From positions 62,001 to 126,000 of the forward strand of contig CAZTOW010000005.1 in the NCBI GenBank assembly GCA_964615375.1: a DNA stretch of 64,000 nucleotides, given 5' to 3'. Below are positions 44,698-52,543 of the stretch, in pieces. Under the pieces are notes generated by a model that was not told the DNA's origin, searched no databases, and worked only from the letters and a program-made list of their open reading frames with translations. Each line of letters starts with the position of its first letter. The first letter of the stretch is position 1. A program made the position numbers and the translations under genes. The DNA comes from CAZKWG01 sp964615375 (GTDB taxonomy: Bacteria; Myxococcota_A; UBA796; CAZKWG01).

Positions 44698-44729
44698 CGC
44701 GCGCGATCCTGCACACAGGGTCGCGCGCG
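44698..44729 (+). promoter_or_regulatory. 14-bp hairpin between precursor and SPASM enzyme genes
   Basis: Stem 44698-44711 with 44716-44729, one G-U pair, loop CACA. It lies 36 bases after the precursor stop and ends 15 bases before the radical SAM start. It has no T run. Probably an attenuator or RNA-stabilising structure that keeps precursor in excess over the enzyme. Confidence 0.65.
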
Positions 44730-44744
44730 CCTCGCGGAGTCGCC

Positions 44745-46019
44745 ATGGCCAGCGTACAAGACACGGTGGAGCGCATCGCCTACCAACGCAGCGCGTACGC
44801 GGTGTGGGAGCTCACGCTGCGCTGCAACCTCTCCTGTGTGCACTGCGGCTCCCGCGCGGGCGCCCCGCGCGCAGACGAGCTCGACACGGCCGAGGCCCTC
44901 GATCTGGTGGAGCAGCTCGCGGAGGTGGGGATCACCGACGTCACGCTGGAGGGCGGCGAGGCCTTCCTGCGCAAGGACGTCTACGAGATCGTCTCGGCCA
45001 TCCGCGCCCACGGGATGGGCTGCAGCCTGCTGACCGGGGGCTACGGCGTCACGCGGAAGATGGCGGAGCGGCTCCGGGAGGCCGGCGTGCGCTGGGCGGC
45101 CTGCTCGCTCGATGGGCTCGAGGCCACGCACGACCGGATCCGCGGCCGGCAGGGCTCCTATCGGCGGGTGCTGGAGACGCTGGGGCACTTCCAGGCGGCC
45201 GGGATCAGGTTCGGGTGCAACACGCAGGTCAACCGTCTCAGCGCGCCCGAGCTGCCGGAGCTCTACGAGGTCATCCGCGACGCGGGCGCCCGCACCTGGC
45301 AGGTGCAGCTCACGCTCCCCATGGGCAACGCCGCCGACAACTGGCAGCTCATCCACCAGCCCTATGAGCTGCCCGAGCTCTACCCCGTGCTGGCCCGCGT
45401 CTTCGCCCGCGCCAACCGGGAGGGGGTGAAGGTCACCCCCGGCAACAACATCGGCTACTTCGGCCCCTACGAGGAGATCCTGCGCGAGGCCGTGCCGGAG
45501 GGCGCGGAGTGGTCGGGCTGCCAGGCGGGCCTCTTCGTGGTGGGGGTGCATGCCAACGGGGAGATCAAGGCCTGCCCCACGCTACCGGCGGCCTTCGTGG
45601 GCGGGAACGTGCGCGAGGCGCGCCTCTCCCAGATCCTGGAGCGGCCCGTGATGACCTTCAACGAGGACGCCGGGACGGACGAGGGCGCCGCCCACCTCTC
45701 GGGCTTCTGCGCGAGCTGCCGCTGGGCTCCGGTCTGCCGAGGGGGCTGCACGGCGGTCGGCCACAACCTGCTGGGCCAGCGCGGGAACAACCCCTGGTGC
45801 CATCACCGCTCGCTGGAGCATGCCGCCCGTGGCCTGCGGGAGCGCGTGCAGCAGGTGGAGCGTGCCCCGGGGACCCCGTTTGACTCGGCGCGCTTCGAGA
45901 TCCAGGTCGAGCCCCTGGACGCCCCGACCGAGCCGACGCCCTATCCGCCCTTCGCGGCGGGGGCGGTGCGCTGGCCGGAGGGCTGGGAGCGGTGGCCGCT
46001 GCGCGAGATCGCGTCGTAG
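44745..46019 (+). CDS. radical SAM/SPASM peptide-modifying enzyme
   Basis: A 424-aa enzyme with N-terminal radical SAM cluster CNLSCVHC (C27, C31, C34). SAM-binding motifs include VTLEGGEAFL and SLDGLEATHD. It has SPASM-type Cys clusters: C259 in SGCQAGLF, then IKACPTLP, FCASCRWAPVCRGGC and NPWCHHR. Such enzymes act on ribosomal peptides. It is downstream of the 46-aa precursor and homologous to the radical SAM gene at 63464 (shared WELTL.CN..C.HC, EAL, SLDGL...HD..RG and WQ.Q patterns). It is a candidate splicease or cross-linking enzyme. The exact reaction cannot be read from the sequence. Confidence 0.85.
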   Translation: MASVQDTVERIAYQRSAYAVWELTLRCNLSCVHCGSRAGAPRADELDTAEALDLVEQLAEVGITDVTLEGGEAFLRKDVYEIVSAIRAHGMGCSLLTGGYGVTRKMAERLREAGVRWAACSLDGLEATHDRIRGRQGSYRRVLETLGHFQAAGIRFGCNTQVNRLSAPELPELYEVIRDAGARTWQVQLTLPMGNAADNWQLIHQPYELPELYPVLARVFARANREGVKVTPGNNIGYFGPYEEILREAVPEGAEWSGCQAGLFVVGVHANGEIKACPTLPAAFVGGNVREARLSQILERPVMTFNEDAGTDEGAAHLSGFCASCRWAPVCRGGCTAVGHNLLGQRGNNPWCHHRSLEHAARGLRERVQQVERAPGTPFDSARFEIQVEPLDAPTEPTPYPPFAAGAVRWPEGWERWPLREIAS

Positions 46020-46028
46020 AATCGCTCC

Positions 46029-47135
46029 CTACCAGCGGCTCCCCGCACCGCCGCCGCCCGAGCGCCCGCCGCCGAAGCTCCCGCCCCGGCTGCCACCGCT
46101 GAAGCCTCCGCCGCTCCGGCTGCTGCTGAAGCCGCCGCTGGATCCGGTGGAGGAGCGCTGCAGTCGAGCGGTGTTGTAGGTGCGGCGCGTGCTGTGGTTG
46201 CAGTTCACGCAGTTGGTGGTGACCTCGACCAGCCCGCCCTCGGTGTAGGAGGCGTGACGGAGCGTGTTGCGCTGGCTGCGGCTGGTCTTGAAGCCGCACT
46301 TCTCGCATTTGTCGTAGCCGGAGAACCACTTGTTGTCGTCGAAGATGTGGACCTCCTGGCAGCTCGGGCAGACGCGGACCACCCAGTCCACGGACTCGAC
46401 CATCTCCTCGGTCTTCTGGCCCTCGCTCAGGTGCGCGTCGTCGGAGTCCTCGTCGAGCTCTTCGAGGCGGGTCCCGCACTTCCGGCAGGTCCACTTCTTC
46501 TTGCGGTTCCGCGCCGCCAGGAACACGATGAGCGCCCCCGCGCCCGAGGTCCCCAGCACGCCCAGGCCCGCCGTCGTGGCGTCCATGCGCGGCCCCTCCG
46601 GGTCAGCCACGGGCATCTCCCGCCCGCCCCCCGCGTCGCCCACCGGCCCGCGCGTCCCCTCCCGCGCCTCCTCCGGCCGCGCGCGGATCCGCTCGTCGAT
46701 GGCGGTGAGCCCGGCCTCCATGCCACCGCCGAAGTCGCCCTCCTTGAAGCGCGGGACCATGGTGCTGGCCTGCATGGAGCCGAGCCAGCCGTCGGGCAGC
46801 ACCGGCTCGAGGCCGTAGCCGGTCTCCATCTCCAGCGCGCGCTGGCCCATGACCAGCAGCACCAGGAGCCCGTTGTTGGCGTTGGCGTCGCCCACGCCCC
46901 AGCGGTTGAAGAGATCGGTGGCGAAGCCCTTGGGGTCTCCGGGCACGTCGTCCACCGTGACCACCGTGATCTCCACGTCGGTGGCCTGGTGCAGCGCCTC
47001 GATGCGCGCCTCCATGCGCGCCTCGGCGTCATCGGCGATGACCCCAGCTTGATCGGTGATCCAGCGCGACTCGGCGCGCGGGTTGGGGACGCTGTCGAGC
47101 GTGGCGGCCAGGGAGGCCGGGATCAGGAGCCACAT
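46029..47135 (-). CDS. TPM-domain membrane protein with zinc ribbons
   Basis: A 368-aa protein of the YgcG/TPM family. The signal segment (WLLIPASLAATLDS) is followed by a TPM domain (about 20-150, QAGVIADDAEARMEARIEALHQ, DVEITVVTVDDVPGDPKGFATDLFNRWGVGD). A membrane helix lies near 190-212. Two zinc ribbons follow: CRKCGTRLEEL...CPSCQE and CEKCGFKTSR...CVNCNH. The end is Gly/Ser-rich (GGGFSGGSRGGSFGGGRSGG). TPM proteins often occur with LemA; here a LemA-like gene is divergent 56 bases away. Envelope stress or protein quality control is the usual guess. Confidence 0.85.
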   Translation of the reverse strand: MWLLIPASLAATLDSVPNPRAESRWITDQAGVIADDAEARMEARIEALHQATDVEITVVTVDDVPGDPKGFATDLFNRWGVGDANANNGLLVLLVMGQRALEMETGYGLEPVLPDGWLGSMQASTMVPRFKEGDFGGGMEAGLTAIDERIRARPEEAREGTRGPVGDAGGGREMPVADPEGPRMDATTAGLGVLGTSGAGALIVFLAARNRKKKWTCRKCGTRLEELDEDSDDAHLSEGQKTEEMVESVDWVVRVCPSCQEVHIFDDNKWFSGYDKCEKCGFKTSRSQRNTLRHASYTEGGLVEVTTNCVNCNHSTRRTYNTARLQRSSTGSSGGFSSSRSGGGFSGGSRGGSFGGGRSGGGGAGSRW

Positions 47136-47191
47136 GGATCACTCTCCCCCGTGAAGGATATCGGTATCGTACCGCTCTCCACGAGGCACCC

Positions 47192-47959
47192 ATGAGCATC
47201 CGAGACGAGCTCCTCCGCCGCGGCCAGGTCCCCGCCAGTGAGGTCGATGACGTCATCGCCGAGGCCGGGCGCATGCAGGAGCACGACCGCGCCCTGGAAG
47301 AGCACCGCGCCACCCGGGACGAGCTGGACCGCGTGGCCAGCGAGCTGGACATCTCGCCGGAGTACGTGGAGCGCGCGCTGAAGAAGCGGGAGGAGGACCG
47401 GAAGGCGGCCGAGGTGGAGGCGGCGGCTGCCGCGGCGGAGGCGAAGGCGGCGGCGGCGCGGCGGCGGACGATGACGCTGGGGGCGCTGGGGCTGGTGGGG
47501 GCGCTGGGCCTCGGGGCGCTGGGGCTGGGGGCGCTGGGCGCGGGCGCGGTCTCGGGGGCGGCGGACGACGCGGCGCAGGCGGAGGCGCAGCTGACGACGG
47601 TGCTGGAGCGGCAGGCGAGCCTGGCCCCGCAGCTCGTGGGGCTGGCGGGCGGCGATCCGGGCGAGCTCTCCTCGCTGGCGTCCAAGGTGCGCGAGGCGGA
47701 CGACATGGCGGAGCGGCTCTCTGCCAGCGACGCGCTATCGGTGGAGATGGCGACGACGCTGGGCGCGCTGCCGCCCCCGGAGAACGACGCCTCGGCCCAG
47801 CTCCGCCTGAACCTCCAGTACGAGGTGACGGGCTCGCAGAACCGCATCACGGTGGAGGCCCGCCGCTACAAGGAGGCCGTGGCCCGCTGGGAGCAGGCCG
47901 CGGACAGCCTCACGGGCGGGCTGGCGGTGAGCCTGGGGCTGGCCGAGGGGCCGGAGTAA
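47192..47959 (+). CDS. LemA-like membrane protein
   Basis: A 255-aa protein. An N-terminal helical region (1-85, ELLRRGQVPASEVDDVIAEAGRMQ, then YVERALKKREEDRKAAE) precedes a hydrophobic Leu/Gly/Ala segment (about 93-125, LGALGLVGALGLGALGLGAL). The C-terminal half matches LemA: LTTVLERQASLAPQLVGLAGG and LQYEVTGSQNRITVEARRYKEAV (LemA has E..ENRI...R..YN..V). It probably acts with the divergent TPM protein. The stop is directly adjacent to the convergent MBL gene, so no terminator fits between. Confidence 0.7.
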   Translation: MSIRDELLRRGQVPASEVDDVIAEAGRMQEHDRALEEHRATRDELDRVASELDISPEYVERALKKREEDRKAAEVEAAAAAAEAKAAAARRRTMTLGALGLVGALGLGALGLGALGAGAVSGAADDAAQAEAQLTTVLERQASLAPQLVGLAGGDPGELSSLASKVREADDMAERLSASDALSVEMATTLGALPPPENDASAQLRLNLQYEVTGSQNRITVEARRYKEAVARWEQAADSLTGGLAVSLGLAEGPE

Positions 47960-48868
47960 TCACTCGCCGACGATCTGCCAGGCCAGGCCGTAGACGCCGT
48001 AGGTCACGAGGTAGCTGAGGGTGTGCTGGGGGTAGGCGGCCTCGGCGTCCGCGGTGATCGCCGCGTAGTGCGCGCCGGCCTCGTCGCCGGAGAGCGCCGC
48101 CGCCGGGTCCTCGAGCCCGCCCAGGTAGTCGCGCACGAGGGTCTCCATGCCGTCCAGGTAGGCCACCTGCTCGTCCACGGCGGTCTGCACGGCCAGGGTC
48201 TCGCCGCGGCCGGGGTAGAGGTCGCCCGAGCCGAGCGCGGGGAGCTCGTCCAAGGCGGCGCGCCAGCCGTCGAGGTCGGGGGTGGCGACGCCGTCCACGA
48301 TCCCGCCCTCCAGCCAGGCGTGGGCCCGCCCGGCGACCAGATCGCCGACGATGAGGTCCTCGCCGACCACGGCCACCGTCTGGGTGGTGGTCACGCCCGC
48401 GCGCTCCAGCTCCACCAGGGTCACGTCGCCCAGGGCCAGCTCGCCGTCGAAGGTCTGGTCCACCGTAGGCTCGGCTGGGAAGCTCTCGTCGGTGAACATG
48501 CCGGCGCCCACGAAGTAGGCCTTCTTGTAGGCCCAGACCCCCGGGATGGCGTCGGCGGTGGCCGAGCTGGCGATCAGCTCCGCGCCCGCGTCCTGGAAGA
48601 CCGGGGCGCCCAGGAACTTGTCCGGGTTCGGGTGGGTGACGACCACCGCGCCGATGGGGGTCTCCGTCTGGGACTGGATGTCGGCCAGGAGCTGCTCGGC
48701 CAGGTCGGGGGTGAACTGGGCGTCGAAGACGATGACCTGCTCGCCGTCGTCCACCCAGTAGGAGTGGGTGTCGAAGCCGTCCGCGCCCGAGCTCCAGCGG
48801 TGGATCTCGAGGGGCTCGGACGTGCAGGCGACGAGGAGGGCGGCGAGGGGGGCGATACGAGCGAACAT
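47960..48868 (-). CDS. MBL-fold lipoprotein with divergent metal motif
   Basis: A 302-aa exported protein. The ATG at 48868 has an AGGAG site and gives lipobox ALLVAC. The metallo-beta-lactamase fold is seen in NPDKFLGAPVFQDAGAELIASS and GEDLIVGDLVAGRAHAWLEGG. The usual THxHxDH motif reads VVTHPNPDKFLG, so two of the His ligands are Asn and Lys. It may bind metal in another way or not hydrolyse. It is controlled by the divergent AraC-type gene (100-bp gap), by position. Confidence 0.75.
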   Translation of the reverse strand: MFARIAPLAALLVACTSEPLEIHRWSSGADGFDTHSYWVDDGEQVIVFDAQFTPDLAEQLLADIQSQTETPIGAVVVTHPNPDKFLGAPVFQDAGAELIASSATADAIPGVWAYKKAYFVGAGMFTDESFPAEPTVDQTFDGELALGDVTLVELERAGVTTTQTVAVVGEDLIVGDLVAGRAHAWLEGGIVDGVATPDLDGWRAALDELPALGSGDLYPGRGETLAVQTAVDEQVAYLDGMETLVRDYLGGLEDPAAALSGDEAGAHYAAITADAEAAYPQHTLSYLVTYGVYGLAWQIVGE

Positions 48869-48968
48869 GGCGTTCTCCTGTGGGTCCGGTGGGGTTCGGC
48901 ACCGTTCTGATGGTCTGAATGTACCGGCTCCCCCGGTGGCGTGACTTGCGTGATACGACAGAGAATTG
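48869..48968. promoter_or_regulatory. divergent control region MBL / AraC
   Basis: A 100-bp gap between the leftward MBL lipoprotein and the rightward AraC-type gene. It is noticeably richer in A/T than the flanks, with gaatgtaccgg and tgcgtgatacgacagagaattg. No perfect palindrome is seen. Site of expected AraC regulation. Confidence 0.4.
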
Positions 48969-49745
48969 ATGAAATCCGCCACACCCACCCTCGACCCCGA
49001 CGCCCTCCCCCACCCCTTCGGGCTGGCCGAGGATCTCCCGGCCCTCCTCTCGGACTGGCACCGCCACGCCCGGCCCCAGCTCCTCTACGCGAGCGAGGGG
49101 GCCCTGCGCCTTCAGGCGGCGGACCGGCTGGTGCTGCTCCCGCCCGAGCGCGCCGCCTGGATCGGCGCCGGACTGCTGCACCGGGTGGAGGCCCGGAGGC
49201 CCGTCCACCTGCGCACGGTCTACCTGATGCCCGAGGACGACCCGGCCCCCGGCGCGCTGACGGTCTTCCAGGCCCCGCCCCTGCTCCGGGAGATGGCGAA
49301 GCATGCCGGGGCCTGGGGGCCCCACCCGCCGGATCTGCCCGAGGTGCGGCCCTTCTTCCAGGTCTTCGCCGCCCTGGCCGCGCGCTGGCGCTCGGAGCCC
49401 CTGGCCCTGGAGCTGCCCGCGGCCCGCTCGCCGGAGCTGGCCCGCGCCCTCGATCACCTGCTCGCCCGCCTGGACCGGCCGGTGGGGGTGGAGGACGCCG
49501 CCCGCGCTGGCGGCCTGAGCGAGCGCACGCTCCAGCGCCGCTGCCAGGAGGAGCTGGGGATGGGGCTGAAGCGCTGGCTCACCCAGGCGCGGCTGCTGCG
49601 CGCGCTCGAGCTGCTGGCGGATCCCACGCTGAGCGTGGGCGAGGTGGCCTGGAGCTCCGGCTACCAGAGCCTCGCCGCCTTCAGCCGGGCCTTCTCCGAG
49701 GCGCTGGGCAGCCCGCCGAGCGCCTGGCGCGGCGCGCACGGCTGA
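48969..49745 (+). CDS. AraC-family transcription regulator
   Basis: A 258-aa regulator. N-terminal cupin-like sensing region (about 10-95, DWHRHARPQLLYASEGALRL, LLPPERAAWIGAGLLHRV). The C-terminal 100 residues are the double helix-turn-helix AraC domain: GVEDAARAGGLSERTLQRRCQEELGMGLKRWLTQARLLRALELL, VGEVAWSSGYQSLAAFSRAFSEALGSPPSAWR. The ATG is at 48969; a TTG directly before it is also possible. The ligand is unknown. The likely target is the divergent MBL gene and itself. Confidence 0.92.
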   Translation: MKSATPTLDPDALPHPFGLAEDLPALLSDWHRHARPQLLYASEGALRLQAADRLVLLPPERAAWIGAGLLHRVEARRPVHLRTVYLMPEDDPAPGALTVFQAPPLLREMAKHAGAWGPHPPDLPEVRPFFQVFAALAARWRSEPLALELPAARSPELARALDHLLARLDRPVGVEDAARAGGLSERTLQRRCQEELGMGLKRWLTQARLLRALELLADPTLSVGEVAWSSGYQSLAAFSRAFSEALGSPPSAWRGAHG

Positions 49746-49748
49746 GCT

Positions 49749-51074
49749 TCAGGCGTGCTCCAGCGGCAGGCGCACCGTGACCGTCGTCCCCTGCCCGCCC
49801 TCCAGCGTGACCTCGCCCCCCAGCGCGAGGACCCGCTGCTGGATGCCGAGGAGCCCGAAGCGGCTGCGGTTCGCCGAGGGCGTGGCGGGGAGGCCGACGC
49901 CGTCGTCGGAGACGCGGAGCCAGAGGGCGCCGTCCCGCACCTGGAGCTCCACCCGGACCTCCCGGGCCGAGGCGTGGCGGACCACGTTGGAGAGCGCCTC
50001 CTGCGCGACCCGGAAGGCGGCGACGGCCACCGGGGTCGGCGGAGGGCGCGTGAGCGGGTCGAGCTCGATGACCGCGCGGAGCCCGGCGCGGGCGGCGGTC
50101 TCCTCCACCATGCCGCGGATGGCGACGACGAGGCCGTGCTCCTCGAGCGCCGCGGGGGCCAGATCGTGGACCGCCTGCCGCAGGCTCTGGGTGGAGCGCC
50201 CCAGCAGGCCCGCGAGCTCAGCGAGGCCAGCGCGCGCCTCCTCGGGGAGCGGACCCGCCATCAGGGCGCCCGCCACCAGCCGGGTGCCGGTCAGCTCCTG
50301 GCCCAGGCCGTCGTGCAGATCCCGGGCGATGCGGGCCCGCTCCCGCTGGCGCGCCGTGGCCGCCTGACCGTTCAGGTCCAGCAGCAGGGTGGCCTGCTCG
50401 GCGACGCGCTCCTCCAGGCCCGCCGCGAGCTGGCTGAGCTCGGCCTCCCGCGCCGCGAGCCGCCGCTCCAGCAGGTGCTGGTGCTGGAGCAGCTTGTAGA
50501 GGACGTCGCCCATCGCCACGCCCAGCACGACCGTGAACCCGAGGAAGCTGAGCTGGTCCCAGCTCTGGGGGGCCGCGGGGGCCCCGCCGGGGTGCGCGCT
50601 CAGCCAGGCGGCGGCGCCGGTGAGGGTGGCCCAGCCGGCCCGCGCCCGCAGCGGCACCAGCATGGGGATGGTCAGCAGCGGCGTGGGGTAGAGGAAGGGG
50701 AAGAGCCGATCGACGTGGCCCTCGGGCAGGCCCATGTTCAGGCCGATCCAGCCCGAGCAGGCCAGGATGCCCAGCCCGACCACGGCCTCGGGGTGCCGGC
50801 GGAACAGGGCCACCCGCGGCCCCAGGAGCGCCAGCGGCACGCACAGCGCCACCACCCCGAGCCGCATCCGCACGTAAGCGGCCTGGATGAGGGGCTCGCC
50901 CGCGTAGAGGATCAGATCGGTGGGCCACCAGAGGATGGCCACGGCCGAGGCCCCCAGGGCCAGCCGCGGCCACCAGGCGATCGTCGCCGCGCGGGCGGCC
51001 TCCCGGAAGGCGGCGCGCTCGGCGGCGCTGGGGGCCAGATCCCCGAGCAGGGGCGCCGGAGCGGGGGGCAGCAC
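49749..51074 (-). CDS. HisKA_3 sensor histidine kinase, orphan
   Basis: A 441-aa membrane kinase of the NarX/DesK type. A start near 51074 (GTG, just past the preceding stop) removes a Pro/Arg-rich false extension into the neighbour. Six or so membrane helices (about 40-215) are followed by a coiled-coil linker and ERARIARDLHDGLGQELTGTR, which has the phospho-acceptor His. The ATPase has AFRVAQEALSNVVRHA (N box), VSDDGVGLP and FGLLGIQQRVLALGG. No response regulator is next to it, so it is an orphan here. The metallophosphoesterase gene is immediately upstream and probably co-transcribed. Confidence 0.85.
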   Translation of the reverse strand: MLPPAPAPLLGDLAPSAAERAAFREAARAATIAWWPRLALGASAVAILWWPTDLILYAGEPLIQAAYVRMRLGVVALCVPLALLGPRVALFRRHPEAVVGLGILACSGWIGLNMGLPEGHVDRLFPFLYPTPLLTIPMLVPLRARAGWATLTGAAAWLSAHPGGAPAAPQSWDQLSFLGFTVVLGVAMGDVLYKLLQHQHLLERRLAAREAELSQLAAGLEERVAEQATLLLDLNGQAATARQRERARIARDLHDGLGQELTGTRLVAGALMAGPLPEEARAGLAELAGLLGRSTQSLRQAVHDLAPAALEEHGLVVAIRGMVEETAARAGLRAVIELDPLTRPPPTPVAVAAFRVAQEALSNVVRHASAREVRVELQVRDGALWLRVSDDGVGLPATPSANRSRFGLLGIQQRVLALGGEVTLEGGQGTTVTVRLPLEHA

Positions 51075-51076
51075 GC

Positions 51077-52474
51077 TCAGCGCTCGCGATCGAAGACGTG
51101 CAGCTCGGCCTCGTAACGTCCGGGCTCGGCGGGGCGCAGCCAGACGAAGCCGTTGAGCCCCACGGGCACCGTGCACTCCAGATCCCGCCAGGCGGGCGCC
51201 CAGTGGCCGGTGTTCAGGTACTCCACGCCCTGCACCACGTCCCGGCGCAGGATGTGGGTGTGGCCCATGACCACGCGACGCGCCCCGCAGAGCATGGCGA
51301 GCTGGGCTGCACCGGCGCGCATCTCGGCGTAGGACTCGGCGACGTTGGAGCGCACCGACCAGGCGTAGAGAAGGAAGGGCGGCATCAGCACCGCCAGCGC
51401 GACCAGCGCCCCGATCTTCCCTGCGTCGGCCACGAAGTGCAGCGCGCTGCCCACCTGCCAGGCCAGGAAGAAGACGAGCACGAAGAGCAGGAGCCGGTCG
51501 AGCCACAGCTCGCGGGCCAGCTTCCAGGGGCTGAAGACCGCCGAGTGTACGCTCGCCGCCTGCAGCGCCCGCAGGACGGCCGGGCTCACGCGGGCCTTGC
51601 GCGCCTCATCCTCCTCCCGCGCCACCAGCGTGCGCGGGTCGCGGAGCGCCGGGCGGAAGCCCTCGTCCAAGGTGACGAAGAGGGTGGCGGTGGCCCCCCA
51701 CAGCCAGCTCCACAGCACGAAGGGCTGGGTGCGGGCGATGTGCTGGAAGAAGAAGCGCAGGTACTCCAGCGGGGGCTTGATGAAGCTGTCGTCGACGTGC
51801 GGGTTGAAGAGGCCCATGCCGTTGAGGATGAGCTTGCCCGCCAGGTTCCCAAACGGCGAGCGCACCCGGGGCACCCCGCGCACGGCCACGAAGGGGTGCA
51901 GCGGGTCCTGACACACGCAGTAGTCGTCGAGCTGGTTGCCGTGGGTGACCAGCGTGTCCCCGCAGCGGATGAACCAGGCGCAGACGCGCACGGCGTCGGG
52001 CTCGGGGCCGGGGATGGCGTCCAGCAGGATGCGCTGGGCGGACGGCCAGTGCAGCTCGAGGTCGTGGTTGCCGATGATGAAGACCAGGGTGTTGCCGTCG
52101 CGCACCCAGGCGCGCAGCCCGTCCAGCAGGGCCAGGTGGCTCTCCAGGATGCGGTGCAGCTTCCAGCAGCTCTTGGCCTCCTCCGGGGCCAGCCCGCGGG
52201 CGCGCTCCAGCCAGGAGGTGCGCCAGAGCTTCTCCGCCGGGCGCACCAGCACCGAGTCGAAGTCGAAGACGTCGCCGTTCAAGATGAGCTCGGCCGGGCG
52301 GCCGGCGGCCAGCTCGCGAAAGTGGGCCAGCAGCTTCAGAAGGCGCGCGTCGGGGTGGGCCCCGGGCTGCTTGTAGCGCCGCCACAGGGGACGGCGTGGG
52401 TCTTCGGCCTCCACATCCGAGATGTGGAGGTCGGAGAGCACGAAGGTCTGCCGCGTCGACGTTGCGTCCGTCAC
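51077..52474 (-). CDS. calcineurin-like metallophosphoesterase
   Basis: A 465-aa enzyme with all calcineurin-fold metal motifs: VLSDLHISD (near the start), LNGDVFDFD (about 66-74), IGNHDLE (about 129-136), THGN (about 173-176) and VMGHTH (about 401-406). Two hydrophobic segments (about 310-330 and 345-365) inside the domain anchor it in the membrane, with the two halves of the active site on either side of that insert in sequence. A role in lipid or envelope metabolism, as in LpxH-like enzymes, is possible. GTG start. It precedes the orphan kinase. Confidence 0.88.
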   Translation of the reverse strand: MTDATSTRQTFVLSDLHISDVEAEDPRRPLWRRYKQPGAHPDARLLKLLAHFRELAAGRPAELILNGDVFDFDSVLVRPAEKLWRTSWLERARGLAPEEAKSCWKLHRILESHLALLDGLRAWVRDGNTLVFIIGNHDLELHWPSAQRILLDAIPGPEPDAVRVCAWFIRCGDTLVTHGNQLDDYCVCQDPLHPFVAVRGVPRVRSPFGNLAGKLILNGMGLFNPHVDDSFIKPPLEYLRFFFQHIARTQPFVLWSWLWGATATLFVTLDEGFRPALRDPRTLVAREEDEARKARVSPAVLRALQAASVHSAVFSPWKLARELWLDRLLLFVLVFFLAWQVGSALHFVADAGKIGALVALAVLMPPFLLYAWSVRSNVAESYAEMRAGAAQLAMLCGARRVVMGHTHILRRDVVQGVEYLNTGHWAPAWRDLECTVPVGLNGFVWLRPAEPGRYEAELHVFDRER

Positions 52475-52543
52475 ACGCCGAGCTTATCCGGGCGTGGTGG
52501 CTCTGGCGCGAAGCTCGCGTGACGAGGGCCTCAGGATTCGCGC

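Noticed and set aside
51077..51506. Extra 144 residues for the orphan kinase
   Set aside because: Pro/Arg/Ala-rich translation overlapping the metallophosphoesterase end; the GTG at 51074 fits the gene border.
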